Assembly: GCA_035621215.1 (NCBI GenBank)
Contig: CP141729.1
Location: 2,626,944-2,690,943, forward strand
Source of the DNA: Oscillospiraceae bacterium MB08-C2-2
GTDB taxonomy: Bacteria; Bacillota; Clostridia; Oscillospirales; Ruminococcaceae
Reading direction: 5' to 3'
Length of the DNA stretch: 64,000 nt
Of this stretch, positions 57,826 to 64,000 are shown in pieces. Position 1 is the first letter of the stretch, and each line of letters starts with the position of its first letter. The notes under the pieces were generated by a model. The model ran no database searches. It was given only the letters and a program-made list of their open reading frames with translations, and was not told where the DNA came from. The position numbers and the translations under genes are program-made.

Positions 57826-58704
57826 GTGGAAGCCTATAAAAAATTTAAATATCGCTGCTTTTTCTTATCCTTCTCAGGTGCCTTTCTGGCGTTGACGGTG
57901 CTGATTTTGTGGATGGTGACAACACTTCGGCCCACCATAAAAAAAACGGTCGCTGCCACCCCGCAGGATGCGGTTTATACCCCGGTGCAAAAGGATGCTC
58001 TGACCTTGCTGGTCATGGGGCTGGAAGCGGCCGATTCTGTCCCCGGCAGTTATGTTCTGCTGCGGCTGGACCCGGTGGCCGGTTCTATACCGGTGGTGGT
58101 GCTTCCTCCCAAAACATTGGTTAGCAACGGCGGCAAGGAAGAAACCCTAGCCGAGGTTTACACCTATGGGGGAGCGGATTATACCCGCATTGCGCTGGCC
58201 GAGACACTGGGCATCACCATTGACCGGTATGCCCGCATCAATCAGGCTAATTTCATTAAGGCGGCCAAGACGGTGGGCAACGTGGAGTTTAGTCTGCCTG
58301 CGGAAACAACCATCACGGGAAGCGGCGGCATGGAGATTATCCTGCAAAAAGGCCTTCAACTCTTGGATGGAGCCAAGGTAGTGGGGCTGATTACCCATAA
58401 AGATTACATTGAAAACCAGCCTGCACGGTGCAAAATTACCGGCGATCTGGCTGTGGCAATCATCAACCAAAGGCTGGATGTGGCGCTGAGCACAGTGGTT
58501 GACCCGGTTTTCGAGGCCATAATCAACTTGATCGATTCGGATATTACCTACCCGGATTACGAACAGCGAAAGGCTGCTGCTGCCTATATGGCCAAGCTGG
58601 AAACACCGCCTGCCTACTATCTGCCGTTGGGTGCTTCGCAAAAGGGAGAGGATTACCAGTTAACCGATACCTTCGTTGCCCGTATCGGCCAGGTGTTTTC
58701 CTGA
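57826..58704 (+). CDS. LytR-CpsA-Psr-like membrane protein
   Basis: 292 residues from the GTG at 57826 after AAAGGAGAGGTG. A short cytoplasmic segment, a membrane helix (about 11-33), then an extracytoplasmic domain with LTLLVMGLE, SYVLLRLDPVAGSIPVVVLPP and YTYGGADYTRIALAETLGI. This follows the LCP pattern, though the arginine-rich catalytic motif of true ligases is weak (PARCKITGDLAVAI). It may be a diverged LCP protein for wall polymer attachment, or a non-catalytic relative. Confidence 0.65.
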   Translation: MEAYKKFKYRCFFLSFSGAFLALTVLILWMVTTLRPTIKKTVAATPQDAVYTPVQKDALTLLVMGLEAADSVPGSYVLLRLDPVAGSIPVVVLPPKTLVSNGGKEETLAEVYTYGGADYTRIALAETLGITIDRYARINQANFIKAAKTVGNVEFSLPAETTITGSGGMEIILQKGLQLLDGAKVVGLITHKDYIENQPARCKITGDLAVAIINQRLDVALSTVVDPVFEAIINLIDSDITYPDYEQRKAAAAYMAKLETPPAYYLPLGASQKGEDYQLTDTFVARIGQVFS

Positions 58705-58758
58705 TATTTCCAAATACCGATTGTATTATATCTATGTTATTTTACAAAATGTGACAAG

Positions 58759-59466
58759 CTATCCAAGAAAAAAGGAAGCACTGTGACCCAGCAGTACCAA
58801 ACCTAAGGCACCAACTAATCCCGGCACCAACACAGCCGACCATTTGGAAATATTGCTTTTAATCAGCAGATAAAAGGAATCAAAGTGCTGCCTTGATTTG
58901 ATATAAACAAAATACATGATCATCAGGGGCAGGGAATAAATAATGTTGTATACAATAAGTATAAAAACTGTTTGAGCAACTGAAAGCGTATAATTACACA
59001 AAATCGCAATAAAGGCAAAATAGGGAAGCGCAGTGGTCAGCTCCGAAAGGGTTGCCAGCACACCGAGTCCTGTTAATGCAGCGGGGGAAACCGATTTGGC
59101 TCGAAAGGCCGACTGGGAGTTTTCTTCTTCCTCCTCTGAAGCCTCAGCGGCAGGAGTGGCTCTCAGCTTGCGTATAATTATCAGGAAAGCAATCATACAG
59201 CCTACTCCCGAAAGGGCCTCAATACCAAAAAGCAGTGTGGCATATCGTTCCAGAAAGTCCCGCATAAAGCGGCCCAACAGGGCGGCCAAGCCAAAATAGG
59301 CCAGCAATCCCCAAGTGAAATTTGTAATTGCGATCGAAATGATAAAATACCAGATGTGGTAAGCCTTTTTAACAAGCCCCTGCAAAACAAATTGCTGTGT
59401 GATGGCAATGGGGTTTAGGCTATCCACCGCGCTGGTGACAACCGTTGTGGCAAGCAATGGGAACAT
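58759..59466 (-). CDS. Six-helix membrane protein (GAP/LysE-like)
   Basis: 235 residues from the ATG at 59466 (GGAGAAAACACG upstream); the frame to 59667 covers a terminator. About six hydrophobic helices with the SAVDSLNPIAITQQ motif in the first. This is reminiscent of GAP/CcdA/LysE-type transporters. A soluble, glutamate-rich loop (ASEEEEENSQ, about residue 110) separates the two halves. Substrate unknown. Confidence 0.6.
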   Translation of the reverse strand: MFPLLATTVVTSAVDSLNPIAITQQFVLQGLVKKAYHIWYFIISIAITNFTWGLLAYFGLAALLGRFMRDFLERYATLLFGIEALSGVGCMIAFLIIIRKLRATPAAEASEEEEENSQSAFRAKSVSPAALTGLGVLATLSELTTALPYFAFIAILCNYTLSVAQTVFILIVYNIIYSLPLMIMYFVYIKSRQHFDSFYLLIKSNISKWSAVLVPGLVGALGLVLLGHSASFFLG

Positions 59467-59541
59467 AACGTGTTTTCTCCTTTGTCTGTAAATTAAAAGG
59501 CTTGGCTGTTGAAGGCAAATAACAGCCCTGACAGCAAAGTA

Positions 59542-59578
59542 AAAAGCCCAGGAGTTTTGTGAAAACTCCTGGGCTTTT
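59542..59578. terminator. 17-bp perfect hairpin, terminator-like in both directions
   Basis: AAAAGCCCAGGAGTTTT, loop GTG, and its exact complement, with A's before and T's after. It lies upstream of the membrane protein gene rather than after any gene on either strand, so it may be part of that gene's leader. Confidence 0.7.
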
Positions 59579-59735
59579 ATCCCACCGTGTAACACCGCCT
59601 GAGGGGCGGGCCGTTTTCTCTCGGACCTGCCCAGCCCATGGCTGCGGAACCCTAGAAAACCAAGCAAATATTTAGATTAGAGGTTGTGGATGCTATAAAA
59701 ATATTTTCTTACAACTTAATGCAGTTAACAGAATT

Positions 59736-59846
59736 CACTTCCGCACTCATGCCGTGCGGCGGGCACATACTTTCTTCACGATAAGAAAGTATGCAAAGAA
59801 TCGTCAAGGGGGCGCTCCCCCTTGATACCCCCCAGAGCCGGAAGTA
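59736..59846 (+). repeat. Repeat A copy
   Basis: Matches 29100-29208 closely (CACTTCCGCACTCATGCCGT, CAAAGAATCGTCAAGGGGGC, TACCCCCCAGAGCCG). Stem changes are compensatory (CATACTTTCT with AGAAAGTATG). Confidence 0.75.
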
Positions 59847-60081
59847 AGCAAGGTTCATTATCGTGGGTTTCGGTCGTGCTTATGCAGCACAAGCAGTAAC
59901 TTTCTTTTTAGCAGAAAAAGAAAGTTACCAAAGAAAAAAGCAATCCTTGGCAACAGGCAAAACCCTCGCAGTTGTTTTATCACGTGCTCATAAGGATAGC
60001 ACACCTTTGGTGGGGTGTCAACTGGGAGGCCGGTGATCGGCGGCTTGGCAAGGCCAAGCACGGCCGGGCCGCAGCTGTGCT

Positions 60082-61611
60082 TTACCACTCGCCTTCACCC
60101 TGTGTGCGAGTTTCCCAAAATTGGGCAAAGCTGTTTTCCAGCCGGCGGATGCGCCCCTCCTCAAAAAGCAGCACCTTATCGCAAAGCTTTTGGAGAAAAT
60201 AAAGGTCATGGGATACCACCAGCAGGGTACCTGCATACTGGCTCAACGTATTTTCCAGCATTTTCCGGGAGTGCAGATCCAAGTGATTGGTGGGCTCATC
60301 CAGAATCAGAAAATCCCAGTTTTTCAGAATGGCTTCCGCCATTTTTAGCTTGGTCTGCTCGCCGTAGCTAAGGGTTTTGATCGGGCGGCTCAGCTGATTT
60401 TTTTCCAGCCCCATATTGTGCAGAACGGTGCGATGGTAGCCGGAAACATTCCTCAATATATGGCCCAGATATTCCAGAATGCTTTGATCGCCCGGCAAGG
60501 TATCAAAGGTCTGCTCCAAAACAAAAGGCTTGGCGCTGGGGCTGACCCATATTTCCCCGTGGGTTGCCGCCTCTTGACCGGTGAGCATCCGAATCAGGGT
60601 GGATTTTCCACAGCCGTTCTCACCAAACAGGGCGATTTTTTCTCCCCGCAGAACACAAAAATCACTGTCGGCGAAAAGCACCCGTTCCCCAAACCGCTTG
60701 CTGACCCCGGTGGCCTGTATCATACGCTTGCCCCGGTTGCTGTTACCGGCAATTTGAAAGTATACGTTCTTTTCCTCCACCGGACGTTCGGGTCCTTGGT
60801 TTTTGAGCTTTTCCAGCCGTTTAATTTGGCTTTTCACCTGCTTATCCATTCTTTTGGCCTTAGCCCGATGATATTCCTTAAAGCCCATTGTTACCTCGCC
60901 GGAGCCTCGCTTGGTGGATTCCCGGTGGGCTTTTTCCGACCAACCACTCACTTGGCGAATGGTTTGCTCAATTTTTTTCTGCCGCTTCTGCTCCGCATCG
61001 TAGCGGTGAAGCTGCTGGGAGAAATTGCGCTGCTTCTCTTCCCGATAATCGGTGTAATTCCCTGCATACTCGGTGCAGAGACCCTCCTGTATTTCTAAGA
61101 TACGGGTGACAGTTCGATCCAGAAACCAGCGGTCGTGGGATACAACAATCACCGTTCCCCGATAAGTGTTCAGAAGCGCAGCCAAAGCGTTTAGGCCCTC
61201 AAAATCCAAATTGTTGGTGGGTTCATCCAGCAAAAGAAGATCAGGCTGGCTGCCCAGTATCTGAGAAAGTGCCAGCCGGGTCTTCTCCCCACCAGAAGGG
61301 CAGGGGGAGTCCGGTTTGCCGCCAAGCTGAAACAGAGGACGATCCACAGTTGAGAGATTGGGGACAGGATCGCCTCCATCCACCGTGCTGTTCTGCTGCA
61401 AAAGTGACTGCCGCAGCTCGCCTGCCCGAAAAATCTCCCCCCAATCCTTTTCTTCCTTTCCGGCCAGCAGCCGCAAAAGAGTTGTTTTGCCGCTGCCGTT
61501 GGCCCCTACAATGCCGATGCGGTCACCTTGCGCCACCGAAAAGGTAATTTCCTTTAAAATAGTCTGTTCTCCAAAGGCTTTTCCAACCTTTTTAAAATGA
61601 ATTTGTAACAT
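60082..61611 (-). CDS. ABC-F ATPase, antibiotic-resistance-like subgroup
   Basis: 509 residues; the ATG at 61611 follows AGGAGG. Two ABC domains without membrane segments: Walker A GANGSGKTT (36-44) and GENGCGKST, signatures SGGEKTRLAL and SYGEQTKLKM, Walker B LLLDEPTNNLD and LILDEPTNHLD. A long basic linker lies between (about 190-290). Size and linker resemble the Lsa/Vga/Msr-type ribosome protection proteins rather than the housekeeping EttA/Uup types. The leader peptide and terminator upstream support drug-inducible expression. Specificity is not determinable. Confidence 0.85.
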   Translation of the reverse strand: MLQIHFKKVGKAFGEQTILKEITFSVAQGDRIGIVGANGSGKTTLLRLLAGKEEKDWGEIFRAGELRQSLLQQNSTVDGGDPVPNLSTVDRPLFQLGGKPDSPCPSGGEKTRLALSQILGSQPDLLLLDEPTNNLDFEGLNALAALLNTYRGTVIVVSHDRWFLDRTVTRILEIQEGLCTEYAGNYTDYREEKQRNFSQQLHRYDAEQKRQKKIEQTIRQVSGWSEKAHRESTKRGSGEVTMGFKEYHRAKAKRMDKQVKSQIKRLEKLKNQGPERPVEEKNVYFQIAGNSNRGKRMIQATGVSKRFGERVLFADSDFCVLRGEKIALFGENGCGKSTLIRMLTGQEAATHGEIWVSPSAKPFVLEQTFDTLPGDQSILEYLGHILRNVSGYHRTVLHNMGLEKNQLSRPIKTLSYGEQTKLKMAEAILKNWDFLILDEPTNHLDLHSRKMLENTLSQYAGTLLVVSHDLYFLQKLCDKVLLFEEGRIRRLENSFAQFWETRTQGEGEW

Positions 61612-61683
61612 ATAAAATCCTCCTGCGTGATGGTGCAGGCGGATTGGATTTTCCCGCCTGCCCGAAATAGGCTCGCAGGAATT

Positions 61684-61709
61684 AAAAAATCCCCGCCAAA
61701 AGGCAGGGA
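61684..61709 (-). terminator. Attenuator terminator before the ABC-F gene
   Basis: On the minus strand TCCCTGCC-TTTT-GGCGGGGA is followed by TTTTTT, about 75 nt before the start codon. The upstream segment AAAGGCAGG (plus coordinates 61764-61772) is complementary to the left arm CCTGCCTTT (61699-61707) and could act as antiterminator. Confidence 0.75.
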
Positions 61710-61875
61710 TACAGAAAACACCGATTCAAAATACCGCACAGGGAGAGCCTCTCAAAAAAGAAGCCTGCCTTTGCGCCTGAAAGGTTTTATCATATCCAAA
61801 TCCACTGCCCTTTGGCAGCACATGCCGATCAAACCCCTGCAAAGCGGGGGTGAAGCATACACTGCGAGAATAAGG

Positions 61876-61893
61876 TTAGCGGATATTACGCAT
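61876..61893 (-). CDS. Five-residue leader peptide MRNIR of the ABC-F gene
   Basis: ATG CGT AAT ATC CGC TAA with a strong GGGAGG ribosome site ten bases upstream, about 265 nt before the ABC-F gene and ahead of the terminator. Short leader frames followed by a terminator are the known control of several drug-inducible ABC-F and erm genes. Translation of the leader is inferred. Confidence 0.6.
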   Translation of the reverse strand: MRNIR

Positions 61894-62035
61894 ATGATAA
61901 AAGCCTCCCTCTATTGTTTTTATAAAACATTTTTAGTCTAGCAGATTTCTGCTTCTCTGGCAACCCCTAAAATACGGAATATATAGGGGAGAGAGGCCTA
62001 ATTGTGAACAAACAAAAAATAAACACAAACAAGTA

Positions 62036-62073
62036 TTGTGTATTAAACAGTAGTGTGATATTATAAATACACA
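62036..62073 (+). promoter_or_regulatory. padR promoter with overlapping inverted repeat
   Basis: TTGTGT (62036-62041), 17 nt, TATTAT (62059-62064). The perfect 8-bp inverted repeat TGTGTATT (62037-62044) / AATACACA (62066-62073) overlaps both boxes and is a plausible PadR autoregulation site. Confidence 0.65.
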
Positions 62074-62122
62074 CAAGGGCAAGGTACTGGATGTTTCCCA
62101 TCCTACTGGAAAGGAGGAGCCT

Positions 62123-62440
62123 ATGACCACACAATTTCGCAAGGGTGTTATTGAAATGTGTATATTGGCACTGATTGAACGCAAAGATACCTATGGTTAT
62201 GAGATTGTCGGCGAGATTGCCAAGCGGGCCGCAATCAATGAGGGAACGGTGTATCCCATTCTGCGCCGGTTGACAGGGGAGAATTATTTTCAAACCTATT
62301 TGGTGGAAAGCACAGGGGGGCCAGCTCGGAAATACTATTCCATAACCCCTCTGGGCAGGCAGTATCTGGAGCAGCAAAAGCGGGAATGGACTGCTTTTTC
62401 ACAAATGGTGGATGAAATATTGAGAGGTGACAACGCATGA
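62123..62440 (+). CDS. PadR-family transcriptional regulator
   Basis: 105 residues; the ATG at 62123 follows AAAGGAGGAGCC. Winged helix typical of PadR (RKGVIEMCILALIERKDTYG; INEGTVYPILRRL; ARKYYSITPLGRQYL) with a short helical C-terminus. It overlaps the next gene by 4 nt. PadR-DUF1700-DUF4097-like operons are common in Firmicutes and are thought to respond to envelope stress. It probably represses its own promoter. Confidence 0.92.
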   Translation: MTTQFRKGVIEMCILALIERKDTYGYEIVGEIAKRAAINEGTVYPILRRLTGENYFQTYLVESTGGPARKYYSITPLGRQYLEQQKREWTAFSQMVDEILRGDNA

Positions 62441-63051
62441 ATAAGCTGGAGTATTTAAACGCACTGGAGCGGGAGCTGCAAGGCAAGCTTCCAGTGAATG
62501 AGATTGATGACATTCTGCGGGATTATGCCGAATATTTTAACGATGGCACCAGCCAGGGCATCCCGGAGGAGCAAACAGCCTACCGGTTGGGTACCCCAGC
62601 GGAGGTGGCCCGGCAGATTGTGGCGGAAAACTGCCCGCCGGATAGAGGCTTTACCGCATACTATAGCCGGATGCGAACAAAAATGCAGAAGGAAAAAAAC
62701 AGCACGGCCAAGTGGATTTGGGTTATTGTTCTCATTGTTACCTTTCCGGTTTGGTTTGGTGCCTTGGCGGCAGTGGTGGGAACCCTTTTTGCAGCCCTTT
62801 TTGCAGCGGCGGCTCTCGTGGTAGCTCTGTTGGCCGGCGGTGCTGTGATGATCGGCCTAATTTTTGTTTGGATGGGTGAAATCAGCGCGCTGGCCTCGGT
62901 GTATATGGCCATAGGCGGCATCGGGCTGCTGGCGTTGGGTGTTTGCGTTGTCTGCCTGCTGGTTATGACGGTGCGGGGTATATCCCGGGCGATTCGGTAT
63001 CAGGTTCAAAAAAGAAGACCCGGCACAGGGGAGGTGGATATCCATGCTTAA
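62437..63051 (+). CDS. DUF1700 (HAAS-domain) membrane protein
   Basis: 204 residues; coupled to padR (ATGA). The N-terminal HAAS helical domain (NKLEYLNALERELQGKLP; DILRDYAEYFNDG) occupies about 1-75. At least two and probably four membrane helices follow (about 90-190). The family partners with PadR regulators and signals from the membrane, by family knowledge. The C-terminus is basic (KRRPGTGE). Confidence 0.88.
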   Translation: MNKLEYLNALERELQGKLPVNEIDDILRDYAEYFNDGTSQGIPEEQTAYRLGTPAEVARQIVAENCPPDRGFTAYYSRMRTKMQKEKNSTAKWIWVIVLIVTFPVWFGALAAVVGTLFAALFAAAALVVALLAGGAVMIGLIFVWMGEISALASVYMAIGGIGLLALGVCVVCLLVMTVRGISRAIRYQVQKRRPGTGEVDIHA

Positions 63052-64000
63052 AAAAGTAACCATTATCAGCGCCATTACGGCGGCGGTTAGCCTGCTGATC
63101 TGCCTTGTGCTTGCGCCTTTTGTTGCTAAGCAGGTCAGCGATGGATTTTTCACCATGACCAACGAGTATGTCCAGTTCAGCACTAAGCTGGAACAGAAGC
63201 TGGAAAATACCCAGACACTAAATATCTCGGGCGGGGATTATTTTTATGAGCTTTACCGTTCTCCCGATGATACTCTGCGGGTGGAAAGCAACCGCCTTTC
63301 CACCGGGGAGACCTATGCCGAGGTATCCACAAATGATTCCACCACTTTTCTGAACCTTTACCAAAAAGGAAACGACAGCCTTTCCTATACGGTAAGAAAG
63401 CGGATTATGAAGGAGATGCGCAGGGAATGGTTTGAGGATATTCCCTTCAGCACAGTGCGGGTTTACGTTCCCGCCGGAATCACCGAAATTAATTTTCAGA
63501 GCCGCACTTGGGGGGTTGAGCCTCACGGGGATATTAACTGGGCTATGATTAAGGGCAGCGCCATCGATTCCGGCAACCTCTATCTGGGCGAGAGATACAG
63601 ATATTGGAGTGATGACTGGGAAGACCGTTGGGAGCAAGAATGGGAAAGCACATGGGACGAAGCTTGGGACGAAGCTTGGGATCAGGATTGGGTGGATGCG
63701 CTGGAAAAAAATGTAACCGATAAGACCCTCGACATAACCTCGGATGCTCTTTACAGTGTATTTTCCCAAATGACTGCCAACGTGGAGCAGACCGACAAGC
63801 TAATTATGCTTAACGACCGCTATTTTGAGGTTATAGAGAGCTTTGAAAGCCGCAGTGTCTCTCACGATACGGCGCGGGGGCAGATGGAAACCATTGCAAA
63901 AGAAACCAATATCCTGTTTAACCAGATTGTAAAGGATAATGAAAGAAACATAGGCCGTCCCTTTAATCGTAATTCTATGGGCAATATCAAGGGCTTTGTG
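63044..64000 (+). CDS. DUF4097-like membrane-anchored protein with tryptophan tract, partial
   Basis: At least 319 residues; open to the right edge. The ATG at 63044 follows GGGGAGG and overlaps the DUF1700 gene by 8 nt. An N-terminal membrane helix (about 4-28), then beta-rich segments (TLNISGGDYFYEL; STVRVYVPAGITEINFQS) as in DUF4097 'toastrack' proteins that follow DUF1700 genes. At residues 188-216 Trp recurs at every fourth position (188, 192, 196, 200, 204, 208, 212, 216) separated by acidic triplets (SDD, EDR, EQE, EST, DEA, DEA, DQD). That tract is not a feature of the family as I know it. Confidence 0.7.
   Translation, partial: MLKKVTIISAITAAVSLLICLVLAPFVAKQVSDGFFTMTNEYVQFSTKLEQKLENTQTLNISGGDYFYELYRSPDDTLRVESNRLSTGETYAEVSTNDSTTFLNLYQKGNDSLSYTVRKRIMKEMRREWFEDIPFSTVRVYVPAGITEINFQSRTWGVEPHGDINWAMIKGSAIDSGNLYLGERYRYWSDDWEDRWEQEWESTWDEAWDEAWDQDWVDALEKNVTDKTLDITSDALYSVFSQMTANVEQTDKLIMLNDRYFEVIESFESRSVSHDTARGQMETIAKETNILFNQIVKDNERNIGRPFNRNSMGNIKGFV

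Larger units (their letters stand above)
59467..60081. other. Gap with terminator and repeat A
   Basis: 615 nt between the membrane protein gene and the ABC-F gene. It holds the terminator at 59542-59578, repeat A (59736-59846) and a half module AACTTTCTTTTT/AAAAAGAAAGTT (about 59899-59928). No credible gene. Confidence 0.5.

Overview
The window looks like a chromosome segment of an anaerobic, spore-forming, moderately GC-rich Firmicute, probably a clostridium of the Oscillospirales/Ruminococcaceae type. The grounds are strong GGAGG ribosome binding sites, frequent GTG/TTG starts, a T-box leader, the glmU-prs-pth-mfd gene order, a YpeB germination protein, a SpoIID-type domain, PPDK, PadR/DUF1700 genes and an ARE-like ABC-F gene. 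This is inferred from gene content only; no database search was possible.

Layout. (1) About 1-12,070, all on the minus strand: an accessory cassette with a complete Tad/Flp-type pilus or secretion machine (CpaF ATPase, TadZ-like ATPase, CpaB-like protein, two TadB/TadC membrane proteins, A24 prepilin peptidase, a pilin-like peptide, TadE-like pseudopilins). Its upstream half holds small cargo genes (SpoVG-like, YodL-like, AbrB-like, a Dam-type methylase, a YubB-like protein). It ends beside a tRNA-Pro gene with several terminators, and resembles part of an integrative element, although no integrase or att repeat lies in the window. (2) 12-31.5 kb, housekeeping: ppdK, glmU, prs, pth, mfd, a SurA/PrsA-like lipoprotein, an Rrf2 regulator, typA, lexA, trpS and an aminotransferase. 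(3) 31.7-39.7 kb: ypeB, then a cysteine desulfurase-thiI operon followed by a very unusual 1260-residue protein that joins CinA-like domains, a transmembrane segment, a class B sortase and a SpoIID/LytB domain. (4) 39.9-54.8 kb: branched-chain amino acid biosynthesis. A leucine T-box controls leuA-leuC-leuD-leuB. A second promoter serves ilvB-ilvN-ilvC, a DUF815 ATPase and ilvD. After a palindrome-rich gap, an isoleucine-rich leader peptide and attenuator precede ilvA and a second ilvB. (5) 55-64 kb: an aconitase-family enzyme, an LCP-like protein, a six-helix membrane protein, an ABC-F protein behind an apparent leader-peptide attenuator, and a padR-DUF1700-DUF4097-like operon that runs off the right edge.

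The intergenic regions carry a dispersed family of palindromic repeats of about 100-250 nt. One appears to be nested inside another and is bounded by inverted repeats. A plus-strand promoter and a strong terminator between lexA and trpS frame a probable small RNA of about 120 nt with a C-rich, anti-Shine-Dalgarno-like linker.

The most novel-looking items are the CinA-sortase-SpoIID fusion, the small RNA, the isoleucine leader and attenuator before ilvA, the five-codon leader before the ABC-F gene, the nested repeats, and an acidic tract with tryptophan at every fourth residue in the last gene.
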